Source of the DNA: Eunapius fragilis
Lineage: Eukaryota > Porifera > Demospongiae > Spongillida > Spongillidae
Direction of reading: 5' to 3'
Assembly (NCBI GenBank): GCA_963681505.1
Contig: OY811978.1
Span: 9,519,845 to 9,583,844 of the forward strand
Length of the DNA stretch: 64,000 bases
The notes beneath the pieces were generated by a model, which worked only from the letters and a program-made list of their open reading frames with translations, made no database searches and was not told where the DNA came from. The stretch's first letter is position 1. Every line of letters starts with the position of its first letter. This document shows, piece after piece, positions 1-13,308 of the stretch. The position numbers were made by a program, and so were the translations under genes.

Positions 1-480
1 TAAACACGCTGCTAAACGTTATAATTACAGACTACATTTTTTTTAAAAAAGCAACAGTAAGGTCTTGTGGCCTTAGTCATGCAGGTTCAGTGAATGTGTT
101 AAACAAGTTATGTAAAACAAAAAACCAGCCCTGGCATTTTAAGAGTTAAGCCAATCCATGCTGTCTGTTTCAAAATATTTCTAAGCAACTGACTTCATAT
201 GTTGAAGGACTACAATGGATCTTACGTCAGTTATAGGAACTATAAATAGATTCGGATAGCTGCCATGGCTGATTTTTGTCCTATCCTGAAATAATTGGTA
301 CGTCCTAAAACCGTTTCAGGCAGCCTATTTTGGTCCGGCGGATTGAAACAGGCTCTGCCTGAAACGGTCCTTGGACCATTTTAGGCTGCATATAAAAGTT
401 ACGCTATCACATGCCCACACATAACCACTATCTATAACGGTATGTTCAAACAAAATCTGTTGGACAAAGACTAAGGCCCC
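1..480. repeat. Interspersed repeat 'D', copy 1
   Basis: This stretch is nearly identical to 7477-7945 and related to 23519-23757 and 35945-36190; shared landmarks include 'taaacacgctgctaaacg' and 'ggtccggcggattgaaac'. It lies as a direct repeat at both ends of segmental copy A, a layout that could reflect LTRs of an old element, but TG..CA ends and a TSD are not evident. No ORF is supported. The left end may continue beyond the window. Confidence 0.75.
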
Positions 481-495
481 AAAAACGTGTCTCAC

Positions 496-2015
<1,520 letters not shown>

Positions 2016-5000
2016 GGCCACTCCAAGTTGTAATCCTGTTTCTCATCCAACCATTATTGAATTTCAGAGCGGGCGGGCGGGTTTTCAGCATCTCGGAAAC
2101 CGTGGGTGTGGCTTATTCGGTACATTACGTATATATGCATTTTCTGACACGAAACCAATACCACAATCAACACAGAAACGAACGTAATATAACAAAACAA
2201 TGCAATGAAGTCTCAGTTATGGGAGGCTTGTTCTTGCAAACATCACACTGTGGAAGGTATTGCTGAACGGCATCCATATTTCCCATCATTGGTTCAGCAC
2301 AGTACACACATATAGCAGGATACTTTGCAAAATAGTAGAGCTTTTCAACAGGCTCTCTACATGAAATATTACGAGTGTATACATCAGCCAATTTTCCCTC
2401 CATTTCTAAATCTTGAAGTTGTGCCCCACATGTGAAAGAAAAATCAGTAAGTATTTCTTCAAGCTTTTCTCTTTCTGACGCCAACAACCTTTGTTTAGAG
2501 TACAATAACCTCTACATATTACATTCCTCACACTGTAGCATCATATCCACATTCTTTACATGCCTCAAGCTTGAAGCAAATGGAAGTGTCTTCCTACGCT
2601 TGTTTTTTTTTGTTTCAAAAATGGGCAGTAATCCACAGATGTTTTGGTTCCATATAAACTTGAGAATTGTTTATAATGTCCATCTGAATCAGGAATAGGG
2701 TCAGGTATCCACTTTAACTGACTGAATATGTCCCTTGGTAGATTAGGAGGCTTGCATATATTGCATGCTGCATCTCCACATTTCTTAACTTGGAAACTGT
2801 ACTTTCGCTCAGTACAATGAAGTGATACAAACTTTGTAAGCAGTGGTAAACCCTTTAATGATGCTTTTGTTATAGATTCCATTGATGAAATGGGTTCTAT
2901 TACATTTAACACACTCATCATTTCACCAATCATTTCTTCACTAGCTGCATTTAGAATGGTAAACTTTTCCTCTTTCAACGCAAGTCGTCCAAACAGCATA
3001 GCAAGAAGTGACTTAACATGTGAAGCACTGTCAATGGCCATTGACTTAAAATCTGCACTCTCAGTTGCCTTTTTTCTCAGATCCTTCAAACTTTTACATC
3101 GCTGAGCAGTTTTTTCAAATTCATCATCCATTTTCTCCCTCATAAGTCCCACACACTGTAAACCAAGATTCAAAGTGGACATAATCCTCTTAACAGGATT
3201 GCTCCATGAGTGACAGGGAGCTGTACGTGCAGCACACAGGAAATCGAGATCATGTAATGCTATGAGAGCTAGTTGTACTGATAGGAACGTGATACTGTGA
3301 TCAGGCCCTCCATCAGTATGACAATAATACTATCTTTTTCTCCTGCTGCAAGCTACTGAGAATAGAAGAAAGTTCAGTCATATGATGAATTGGTGATGAA
3401 GATTCAAATGCTGCATCTTTCAACATAAACCTTCCCACGATACCATGATTCTGTGATGTCTTGTGGTATATTGTTCATCAATACTACACTTGGAATCACA
3501 CTGAACTTTGTGAAGGCATGATCAGCAACATCAAAACTACTTCCCACTTTCACCATTACTCTTCTACCCCGCTCTGCTGCTGCCACAGGGAAGCCTGGCT
3601 CACCAATCTTCATTCGTTGTTTATCATCCATACAAAACATATGAGAATGTTCTCTGAATCTAATAACAAACTCTTTAACATATCGAAATATTGCTGCAGT
3701 GTAATGAGCATCTTCATGGGTTTTCTAAATTGCCTTGCCTGAACCATAAATCGAATGTTCAATCGACCAGTGTACTGTAGAACAGTCTTTGCTGTTTTGC
3801 ACTTTGGGCAAAACTGCAGTCCGATCCATTCATCACTAGGGATTAGTGTTCCGTCTGCACATCGAGCTTTGACCTGCTCTCAAAAGTCACGAATGGAAAT
3901 TGCTATTGAGAGATGAGTGACAAGTGAATGCCTTCTATCATCAGCAGCTGGCCCTACACCTTCATTAATATAAGTTACTGCCTCGTTCCAAAATGCATTG
4001 TACTTAGTCTTTTTTTCAGGATTCTTCAATTCTCGCAAATCAAAGATGGTACCAGGTTCTTTCAGGTTCCATTTCAATGAATTGCTTTACCCTTTGATCA
4101 AGTTCAGCTTCTTCTGCAGTGTTTGCTGCTGATACATCACTCGTTAGATCACAATAAAAGTAACGCAAAACTGATGGCTTTATAGAGGGTACAATTCGTC
4201 CAAACTTGGTGAACATTGCTCGACGCATTGCTCGTGTGTGAAATGTTGGTACATCATTTTCAATGAGATGAACAACTTGTTGACTATGGGAAAATGCATC
4301 TGACATACTTTCAGCTTCAGATATTTGCCAAATAAAGTGCAAATTACCCTTATTGTTTCCAGGTGTATGTGAACATAGTATAGTGGGAAATTCTAAACCA
4401 TTTTTTTTGCAAGCTTTGCAAATAATGATATCTATTTCATGGATCATCTGAACACAGATATTTAAAAACAAATATTCATATTCATTCATGTTTTTCAAAA
4501 TACTGTTTAGCTGCAAAAATAAAGGAAATACAGATCTTGTTGTAACAATGTATTTAATTTGCATAGATTCTGATATATCCCTTATAGGGATTGGCAATGT
4601 GTGATTAACTTTAACCTTTTTAACTTGACTGTCTAGATATTCTGCATACTGCAATATGCTACAAGCAAGTGACTGAACGTCACTGAAGTATTTTGACCAT
4701 GGCTCACTCTTCCAATAATTTCCTTGTAATATGTCAAACAAGGAAGATGAAATTGCATGAATTGACTGGCTGCACAAATTATTTAGATTCCTCTTTGCAT
4801 GTTTGGACTTCTCTGGTAAATTATATCCACAAAATGATTCAAACGTTGATGGAACTGGACAAAACCGTGCTGTCATTGTATCCTGATGACCATCTATAGT
4901 CCACAGGCAATTACACAAAACACTTACAAAATTTAAAGATGACTCTTCCTTACCAACCAGCTTATTAGCCTGAAGAAAGTCAACAAGGTCATTAAAGAGC

Positions 5001-5530
5001 TCATCCTTTCTATTTTTAACTAGCTCTAGCTTTTTGGGATAACATGCATTACATCTGGCTGGACTGGCCATCAGTACATCAAATGCATTTCTACAGACGG
5101 GAACGCTAGTGGTTTACGGTGCATACACACATTGTACCTTTTCTACATGGTATCAGAGAAATCCACCAAACAAGTTTGCTGCAATACGTAGTGGAACATT
5201 CAGCTCAATGTTGTCGAGTGCCTCCTTTGAACGTCCAAGAAGTGCCTCACGAAGAATCCACTCCTCAGCCGGTCCTCTACTGCCGCTTGGAAAATATTTT
5301 TGCACTGTTGATACAAAATATTGTTCAACAGTGCGTTCAGCCACATTTTCTGCCGAAATTGTCCACGGAACGACAAGACTGTTGCTAGAAACACACAAAA
5401 TGCTGCAATTGATCAATACTTCCATTTTGAAAGGTTAATTAAACTCATTACGCATGCGCAGTGGCGCGGTTTCTGAAAATCAATAGACGCGGGCGGGGGA
5501 TGAGAAACAGGATTACCACTTGGAGTGGCC
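2016..5530 (-). mobile_element. TIR DNA transposon, 3.5 kb, TSD TTA, unclassified superfamily
   Basis: The termini are 33-bp inverted repeats (2016-2048 and 5498-5530) beginning GGCCACTCCAAGT, with one mismatch. They are flanked by TTA at 2013-2015 and 5531-5533. The paralogous locus in segmental copy B has a single uninterrupted TTA (33398-33400) between the same flanks, so it is an empty site that proves the borders. The interior is one degenerate minus-strand transposase-like gene. A TTA duplication occurs in PIF/Harbinger and some Academ elements, but the protein does not obviously match the Harbinger transposases I know. Confidence 0.88.
2167..5425 (-). pseudogene. Degenerate DDE-type transposase-like gene of the 2016-5530 element
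   Basis: Open segments on the minus strand lie at 5425-5153, 5071-4040, 4077-3880, 3640-3404, about 3340-2565 and 2505-2167. They have conserved invertebrate-transposon character. A DDKQRMKIGEPG motif followed by AAERGRRV (near 3630-3550) is a candidate first catalytic Asp, and TDGGPDH (near 3330) a candidate second. The third acidic residue would be expected in the NPV-x-R-IMS motif near 3200, where Lys is found. An N-terminal CNACYPKK segment and later CxxC pairs (FCPKC, CNICKPP, CVYC, CDVCKNK) look zinc-binding. Frames shift near 4050, 3700 and 3340, and an in-frame TGA lies near 3880, more than introns alone would explain. The decay makes it unlikely to be functional. I do not recognise a named superfamily with confidence. 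Confidence 0.7.
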
Positions 5531-5788
5531 TTATCACACTTGCGTGAAGTTTTGTTTACTTACTACTACTGTTTGTAAACCTTCTATCATCGTGGTAAGA
5601 TGTGTGCAGGCGTAACACTAAACAGAATCAGCAGCTGCTTCTCTATTAACTCGCTGCGTGTTGATATTCATCAATTCGTTCTTACAATACGGCATCACGT
5701 GAGGGTTTCTATATAGTCGTTATCATGTGCCAGTACGGTACTTCGATATAAAACTGGACTGAGAAAGAGAAGAAAACCGAAAAGAAAA

Positions 5789-5971
5789 ATGAGCGGAAAT
5801 GAGGAAAAATATAATCAGCTTTCTTCGAAGGAGGGGCACGGAACAGATGAGGGCGCGACATCCGCGACTACGAAACACGTGAACACTAGAGACAGAAAGC
5901 AACGTACTAAAGGACGAGAAGATACGGATGGCGGACCTGTTGCGGCACCGCCGGTGTGCTGTTTGCTTTAA
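5789..5971 (+). CDS. Short hypothetical ORF ending in a CaaX-like CCLL motif
   Basis: A 60-codon ATG ORF. It is a hydrophilic, Lys/Arg/Thr/Gly-rich peptide beginning MSGNEEKYNQ and ending CCLL. A TATA-like stretch (cgatataaaactggac) sits about 40 bp upstream, and an A-rich leader precedes the ATG. The duplicate at 33700-33879 keeps an open frame of 59 codons with the same start, the same stop position in the alignment and the same CCLL end, despite many substitutions. A C-terminal CCLL could act as a geranylgeranylation (CaaX) signal. The product is unrecognised; it may instead be the 5' exon of a longer gene or a chance ORF in repeated DNA. Confidence 0.35.
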   Translation: MSGNEEKYNQLSSKEGHGTDEGATSATTKHVNTRDRKQRTKGREDTDGGPVAAPPVCCLL

Positions 5972-6871
5972 GAATTATTTGGAACTGTAAGAGTTATTAT
6001 GCATGCTATAGGACGAAGTAGCGCGAGATATGCGTGACGACGAAAGAAGTAGGGGAGGGGAATGCTCGTGGGTCATATGTCTGTCATATGGTATGCCGTA
6101 ATTAAAGCTGCTACCGCATGAATACGTCTTGTGGTATAGTGTAGGAGTTATCGGTTCCGTCCCCTAGAAATAACTACATCATAGATCTATGATTTCATAC
6201 ATGCAAACGTGGTAATGGATGCAGTAGTTGATTTGTCTCGTAAAGGCTGAGCGTCATGCATCAAAATTAAAATGGTAGCATGCACCTTTCATATTTGTGC
6301 TGGTCTACCTTCTGGCTTTGGTAAGGTTACGCTTGCGCTAAACGTTGGGTGGCAAAATTATTGGCGGTAACTAACAAGAATACCTTTCTCATAGCTACTA
6401 AGGTTTAGGTGAAACTGCGAACTTGGAAGGCTTTTGGATCACTAAGCCCTCTCCAGTATTAATTCTGCCGTTTGTTATTGGTATTGTTAGCGTGTGGATC
6501 GATATACGCGCTAGCAAACCTCTTTATTTGGGGTAGAGGCAGCGAAAATGGACCTAACAAAATGTTGTAGAAGGAGCATCAAAGTTGACGCCGCGTGCAA
6601 TTAAACGTATCATCAAAAATTCAGAACATGCACTGTATAACTCCAAGATGATAGTCTAGTTTCCAGTGCGTAAGGAGATATAAATATATATCGTAAACTA
6701 CCTGTTAGAACCCCCCGCCTTCCGCCCCCAACGCGAGAGGTGGGTACTTTTTAAAATCACCGTATCTCAGTAACCATGCATTTACGCCAGCTCGTATACA
6801 TTTTTTTTAGGACTATAATCATAACCCGAGGTTCCCATAACACACAGTCCTACTCATTTATCAATTCCTGC

Positions 6872-7135
6872 TTACGATGGTTTGAATTCTTCAGATACCC
6901 TAACAGGCCACCCATCTTTTGTATAATCCAGCATCTTCCCCAATACTGCATAATTTTTTGCACAACCGTGTGGCTGTAAAGGGACTAACTGTAACTGTCC
7001 CACATAAAAAATCCTTACAGCCATAGTATCCAGTAAGTCACTATCCCCCATTTTGTAGAACTCCTCCCCCCACATGCTCATCCAATGGCAACCCTAGACA
7101 AACTGTCAGCATTAGCATGGTTCAACGTGCAGGAA
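6872..7135 (-). pseudogene. Ty3/gypsy pol relic (RNase H end / pre-integrase spacer)
   Basis: The minus strand encodes the RNase H C-terminal signature HANADSLSR and then, after a 1-bp frameshift, LPLDEHVGGG, followed by DLLDTMAVRIF and GWPVRVSEE. This is the usual order between RNase H and the integrase zinc finger in metazoan gypsy elements. Related fragments lie at 35325-35570 and 22990-23060. It is broken by a frameshift and truncated on both sides. Confidence 0.75.
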
Positions 7136-7476
7136 CGATATTCAATATCACACCGACATAGACTGACAATATATTACAATGCCCAGTGCTATAAGTGTGC
7201 AGCTGCTAAAGGGGGTACCCCAGTTTTTGGACCCAAGATAGTTCCCAGCGGTTGGTGGTCAGTCATTATGTTGTGGAATTGATGTTTAAAACTGTGACTT
7301 GAATTCTTCACTCACTTATAGCCCTATGGTAGAACATCAGTTGTAAGTGCTCCATACCACATCAATGTAGGAAATGGATGGCTGCATGCAAGTGATAAAA
7401 AGGAATTACCTCCCCCTCCCTCCCTTCACATTCTGTGAAGCATTTATGTGTAGCTTAATTGCACTTAACTACCCAC

Positions 7477-7945
7477 TAAACACGCTGCTAAACGTTATAA
7501 TTACAGACTACATTTTTTTAAAGCAACAGTAAGGTCTCGTGGCCTTAGTCATGCAGATTCGGTGAATGTGTTAAACAAGTTATGTAAAACAAAAAACCAG
7601 CCCTGGCATTCAAAGAGTTAAGCCAATCCATGCTGTCTGTTTCAAAATATTTCTAAGCAACTGACTTCATATGTTGAAGGACTACAATGGATCTTACGTC
7701 AGTTATAGGAACTATAAATAGATTCGGATAGCTGCCACGGCTGATTTTGTCCTATCCTGAAATAATTGGTACGTCCTAAAACCGTTTCAGGCAGCCTATT
7801 TTGGTCCGGCGGATTGAAACAGGCTCTGCCTGAAACGGTCCTTGGACCATTTTAGGCTGCATATAAAGGTTATGCTATCACATGCCCACACATGACCACT
7901 ATCTATAACGGTATGTTCAAAATCTGTAGGACAAAGACTAAGGCA
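7477..7945. repeat. Interspersed repeat 'D', copy 2
   Basis: Near-identical direct copy of 1-480, differing by a few substitutions and small indels in A/T runs. It marks the right end of segmental copy A. It contains no coding sequence. Confidence 0.8.
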
Positions 7946-8227
7946 CTGTTCAATCACTTGTTAGTACTGAGGCTTATAAGGTTCGATCGTACTACGATCA
8001 AAACAGGTACAACCGTTAACAGACACGTGGCGTTAATGCATCGGTAAAAGTGTCTGCTGCTATCTTTTTCCAGGTGGGAAGAGCCCAGAACAGCTTTTGT
8101 GGCACGCAGGAGCAAATTAGAAATGAAATGATGGCTAATTCTCTCAAATACATATGAGTACACAAGCACCCAGGGTACAACCAGTTAAATCGCATTAATT
8201 ATTCATAGCTTCCATCGCATAGCCTCT

Positions 8228-8967
8228 ATAGACCTTATTCGACCGCAATTATGAATAAATTATTACGTGACTTGCATATGACATGATTGATTGCTTATTG
8301 AGAAAGGCGTCGCCGTTATTGAGTATGGCTGAACAATCGGGATGCGTTTAAGCAGCTTGATGCAGTCGGGAAGTCAAGCTATAATGAAAACCTTGGTATG
8401 CTAGGCATATAACAACAGATCCGTACATGACTCCAAAAGATGCTTGGGACTATACAACCCCTCTCGTTGGCCTGACGTGTCGTTTCCCGACATTACAATA
8501 CACCGAGCAAATTTAAAAAACATACATGTCTAAAGGAATGAAGCTAGCCTTACACAAACCATACTATATTAAATTAAGTGTTTTGAACGATAAGTCACTA
8601 AGTTCTTACAGGCCATTCAGAAAAAAAAACACATCTCCCAGTGCGTAGTGGTGCGCTACGTACAAATTCAGTAACACAGTACCTCTAATGTGTACACGAA
8701 GCAACGTAGCCTTACACAAAGCCTTTGTGCGCCATTTATAATAATTTGTCCCGCGTAACAGAGTTCAAAAGTCAAACAACATCGACTACTGGGAATTTTG
8801 TAATAGTTACAACCATTTTTATGACATAAAGGCATAGCAAAAAAATACAGCTTTACTTACAACAAAAACTGTCGCACAAACGAGTCGATGTCACGTGACT
8901 TAATTGGTCAATATTGTTACAAGCGCGTGACATTTATATATTCATATTGCGGTCGAATAAGGTCTAT
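8228..8967. mobile_element. Non-autonomous TIR element (740 bp)
   Basis: The inverted ends are atagaccttattcgaccgca on the left and its complement at 8948-8967. Inside both ends lies a shared subterminal block with cacgtgac/ttacgtgac. No transposase is present. The interior (about 8270-8900) is A/T-rich with no supported gene. Confidence 0.7.
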
Positions 8968-9118
8968 TGTCCTACTCTGGTCATTTTGGTCCTATATACC
9001 ACCGGACAGCCGGAAACAGTCCCAGGATACACGAGCACGTATAAGTTCTTGTTTTGGTCCGGTGGGCTATACGTAATACGCGCAGTGACGTGGCTATAGT
9101 TCTTAATTCACATATCGC

Positions 9119-9290
9119 ATGCACACACCCGCATGCACGCACCGCGCGCGCCCCAAGGCCCCAACGCACACACACACACGCGCGCACACACAGACACACA
9201 CACACAAACACACACACACGCGCGCGCACGCGCGGACACCCCTTCATACCCACACACGCGGACACTGTCACACATTCACACACATGATGT
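9119..9290. repeat. CA/CG-rich simple sequence
   Basis: An imperfect (CA)n/(CGCA)n tract. All ORFs over it are poly-His/Thr or poly-Cys/Val artefacts. Confidence 0.9.
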
Positions 9291-9296
9291 CACCGC

Positions 9297-9401
9297 TAGT
9301 CTCGTACCCAGACCCACCACGACTACAGTATAAACAACAGGTGGCACGTTTATACTGTAAGCGATAAAGCTTACGTCGTGATGGGTCTAAGTACGAGACT
9401 A
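9297..9401. mobile_element. Small MITE, TAGTCTCG family
   Basis: 105 bp with inverted termini TAGTCTCGTACCCAGACC and their near complement, and an inner hairpin (acagtataaac / gtttatactgt). The same termini occur at 12185-12286, 27009-27821 and 31505-31522, so this is a family end. Confidence 0.8.
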
Positions 9402-9487
9402 GTACACCCCGCGGTGATTTGTTTACGCAGCAGATACTGACTGCCATAGCGAAGGGAGAAAAGAGAACATGCTTGCAACACTCTGGC

Positions 9488-10224
9488 TAGCCTCGTCCCC
9501 AGGCCATCAATTAAAGTAAAAAGACTATTGTTACTATGTCTGTGCGCATGCGCTGGCCAATACCAAAAATCTGGTATTCGTATACTTAGTTCGTAACCCG
9601 TTCCGTAAATTAACTCATATCCGGTCTGCGTCGAAGCAATGGCAGAATTTCATGAAGCGCTGGCCTATTCTCTTTTGTGAACCAACAGAACCTTGTACTG
9701 AAAGCAAAGCAGGAGGAAGCACTTTTTCATTTGTACAACGGTCGAGATGTGTTCGCTTGGTTTCCTACAGGTTACGAGAAGTCGATTTGTTTCCAGATTT
9801 TGTTTGGTTTCCGAGTCTCCTGACAAACCGAACATCACATATGAGGCGGTTCGGAAGAATACCATCGAATAGGACTTCAGCTCTGTCGTCAGGGATCTGG
9901 CTGAACGCAACATCAAGGCTCGGAGGGTTGTGGTCTATTGCCAATCCCTGGGCCAATCCCTGGATATGTGTGCATCCCTTCACGCACACATGCGCGTAGC
10001 CGTGCACGAAATTATGAATTTTTGGCACGTGTGCGATGTTTTTCAGTAAATAATCTTTAACGACGCAGACCGGATATGAGTTAATTTACGGAACGGGTTA
10101 CGAACTAAGTATACGAATTATCAGATTTTTGGTATTGGCCAGCGCATGCGCACTAACATAGTGGCAATAGGTACCAGGCCGTCTTTTTTCCTAAACTTTA
10201 ATTGACGGCCTGGGGACGAGGCTA
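9488..10224. mobile_element. Non-autonomous TIR element with about 150-bp inverted arms
   Basis: The arms 9488-9633 and 10061-10224 are inverted copies ending TAGCCTCGTCCCCAGGCC. The terminal sequence resembles the TAGTCTCGTACCCAGACC family (4 differences in 18), which suggests a sister family. The middle (9634-10060) has overlapping ORFs on both strands but no recognisable domain. Confidence 0.8.
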
Positions 10225-12184
10225 ATGGCCGGAATACCCATGAAGAACCACGATCTTGTATCAACTAGCTTATAGACAAATGCAATTAAGTTTGCCATTG
10301 TGAAAGAATAAATACACGTACTTTTTTCTTTCTACTTTTCTACGTATGTGGGTTTTGTGAATTTATGCAAATAGCGTAATAGTAAGACCACCTTATGTTA
10401 TAAAATGCAAGGCACACAAACAACACATGCCCTAGAAATGTGCTAAATATAGTACTATTACATTTTCCCTTCTGATAAGACCTTTTTTCCTTGCTTTTTA
10501 CATCACCACTTGCCTTCAAATTCTATATATCACCAAGTTTCTCGTAGAGAATGTTTTTAGTTACTCAGACCTCTACTTAGTTGGTTGACTCATACATAGT
10601 TACATAGTTTTACTAGTTAAATACTTGTTTATCTTGATTTTAGCATTGCTTTGCGTAACAATTTGAAGTGATATTTATAATGTAGTTACTTGTTTCCTTG
10701 ATTTTTGTTCATAACCAAATCACTGAAATCACTGTGAATATTATATGTGTCGCTGTAGGATGCCCGTGCCGATTCGAAAACATCGTCTCGAACTTGAAGG
10801 TATTTCTCACGTCGTTTCGCTCGTTTCTTTTCCTGACGTGAAGGCATTTTGAGAAAAACAACTCCACTAACAAAAGAGGTTACACCAAACGACGATTGTC
10901 TGAAGCACCAAAGCGTTTACTCTAGTTGTTAGCTATTTATACAAACATTTTATTTGTAGATATCTAAAATTACGTCTTAGAAGTTATCTAAATATGCGTC
11001 TTACATGCACCGTATAGTCGATTGTTTACCAAAATATAACCATGGATATTAGAGGTAAGGATTACGATTAGAAATGCGCCATACATTTCAACGGAACGTC
11101 GAGCGGACAATCCTGGCAGCTGCTAATTGGTAAGTCTGACGCCTCGCCCCCCCGAAGGCTATCGTAAAGTTAACTGGAAGCACAAACAGAGAGCAGTAAA
11201 AGATAGAGCATAAATTGCAGATTACAGAGAGCTAAGAGTTATGTTTTTAGTACCTTCCTGAAGGAGTTACTAGACTTGGCGCACTTCGTCTCCATTTTGA
11301 AACTCTCAGACGCGCGCTACGCCCGAACAAAGCGGCGCAACAGTGCGGCGTTAGGATAGGCAGATAGAGCACAGTACCACAGTATAGTTTTTGCGCTGTG
11401 AATGTGTCACACTCACAGGAAATAAGTAAAAGTTTGATTTCTGACCAGGTACGAAACTCTCAGACATAGCGACTGTAGCTTTGTCGTCAAAATTACAAGA
11501 CTTGTGCATGGTTTGTAGATAGCTAGATGAATATTACGTGCCAACGGATAGTTGGTTTGCTGTCAACACGTATTATAGAGGAGATAAAAAATTATAAAGT
11601 TAAGCCTTACAAACCCGCGCTCAATTTACATTATACTCCAGTTACGCTGAATGCTTTCTCTCAATACAGAATGTGTGATAGATCTAGACACAATTAAGCC
11701 AATGTCGCACAAAACATGCATTGAAGGGACTTGTTGTGAGGATTTCAAGGGATAAAGTGGTAGTGTTTCCGGATCCCATTCTTAAGCAAACTCCACTTGA
11801 GGTACAGAGGAGTGCTACTGTTGCACATAGCCCGTAACGCTGATACTGTACTATTTCTTTAGGTATCCATTCCATTGCATGTTTTGTCTACAGCTCCAGT
11901 GTCTAGTTTAGATTGGCTTGAACGTCGTGCTGATTCACTACATCAGATTCAGCTGTAAAGGCCTGGGTACTGGAACTGCCAGGAGTGTACCTGTTGATTG
12001 GTGTTGATTGGGTTGGTTTCCAATCCCTTACCTCTAATATCCATGATATAACATCGACTATTTTATATGAAAGCGGCTCTTCCAGCCTATTCTGAAGCTA
12101 TTGGTGAAATTTTCATTGTTTAAAAGTGTTCCTATCCGAGTTATGCGTTGCCAAGGAGGAGGAGAAGGAGCCGTGTTCCGGTAC
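10225..12184. other. No gene seen; repeat fragments shared with 45360-46075
   Basis: Blocks at about 10480-10870 (tttctcgtagagaatgttttt; gtgaaggcattttga) and about 12090-12170 correspond to blocks in 45360-46075, so this is probably a decayed element of the same family. The short ORF at 11684-11875 has no support. Confidence 0.55.
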
Positions 12185-12286
12185 TAGTCTCGTACCCAGA
12201 CCTGTTTACGTAAGCCTTATCGCATTATGTACGCAACATTATAATTATGCAATAATGCTTACGTAAATAGGTCTGGGTACGAGACT
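12185..12286. mobile_element. Small MITE, TAGTCTCG family
   Basis: Inverted termini TAGTCTCGTACCCAGACC and GGTCTGGGTACGAGACT, with an inner inverted pair based on tttacgtaagc / gcttacgtaaa. 102 bp, no coding capacity. Confidence 0.8.
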
Positions 12287-12344
12287 TTTCCGGTACTAGT
12301 GAAAGTGTGGACATCTACCATTCTCAACTTATCCTTGATCGCTA

Positions 12345-12498
12345 AAGGCGTTTCTTCACTAGCAAAGGCAAACCGGATCGATCCGCATTGTGGTCAATGA
12401 ATTTAATCAGTGTATATGGATCAATGTACTCACTGATTAAATTCATTGGCCACAATGCGGATCGATCCGGTTTGCCTTTGCTAGTGAAGAAACGCCTT
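12345..12498. repeat. Fold-back hairpin (about 68-bp arms)
   Basis: An inverted repeat around a short loop at about 12413-12428. The arms start aaggcgtttcttcactagc and are identical at all but one or two positions. It could be a small fold-back element or a recent inverted duplication. No gene is seen from here to 13054. Confidence 0.85.
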
Positions 12499-13054
12499 AA
12501 GACTCAGCCTCATGCTGCCTCACTGTGCTTTTGTTCATGGTGACAAGTAACTGCACCACCATGCCTACTGGCCAGTGGTAGTTCCAGAGGGTCAGAAGCT
12601 ACATTTCCAAATAACAGGCAGAGACTCAAGATCTTAGAAGTCCCAGACCTTATCACCACTTGAAGCTCATTAGGGTCAAAATGCAAATCAAAAACCCATT
12701 GATGGTATTGCCCTTAAACAAGATCAAGCTGGCAATGAAAAACCGACAGAACATTAACTTTGTCAGCAGGAGAAACAGTATTTAAATAAAGAGTTAATTT
12801 TGTGGTCGTCATTTCTTTTTTTTTTTCTGGCACCAGATGCACGTTTCTGTCGGTTGAAGGAAGTGAATTAGACAGAAACCATGCTCCCTCCGTATGTGAT
12901 TGGTTGTACAGCAGGTGATTTGTGTACGTGGAGGTGGAGGTATATAACGTTATGTGAGCGGGAAGAAAATGAGTCTACGTTGTCAGTGCACGTGTCTGGA
13001 AACTTTACATATTACAATTGTTGTGTTCAGCAGGATGGTGTGTGTGGGTGGATT
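12499..13054. other. Intergenic, no gene seen
   Basis: Unique-looking sequence upstream of the LTR element. The ORF at 12881-13162 runs into the LTR and has no recognisable content. Confidence 0.5.
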
Positions 13055-13059
13055 GTGTT

Positions 13060-13277
13060 TGTCGTGTTTTCTCGGAAATCAGGATTTCAAATGAATAAGA
13101 TTACAGGGAATCAAAGGGCACAGTACAGGCACAACTATAAATCAGCTAACAACTACAGCTAGTGTACGCTAAAACAGAGAAAAAGAAGTGACTCAGAACA
13201 CATGGTGTAAGTGTTAAATACTCCAAATTGCGCATGTGCAAGCAAACATAATGGCTTCAGGTTACATGGTCAGAACA
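13060..13277 (-). repeat. 3' LTR of the gypsy element
   Basis: 218 bp; on the element's strand it begins TGTTCTGACC and ends CACGACA. It is one substitution from the other LTR. The element-strand purine-rich tract (ctggcagggagg) abuts it at 13278-13290. Confidence 0.95.
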
Positions 13278-13308
13278 CCTCCCTGCCAGCCTTGAAGTCC
13301 TCCAGTGA

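Larger units (their letters stand above)
5531..7476. other. Segmental duplication copy A, right part
   Basis: This is colinear with 33401-35944 of copy B, apart from the MITE at 34367-34942 present only in copy B. It contains a short ORF (5789-5971) and a Ty3/gypsy pol relic (6872-7135). The rest shows no gene. Confidence 0.8.

Noticed and set aside
9652..10028. Overlapping ORFs on both strands inside the 9488-10224 TIR element
   Set aside because: No domain, no codon preference and competing frames; treated as the non-coding interior of a non-autonomous element.
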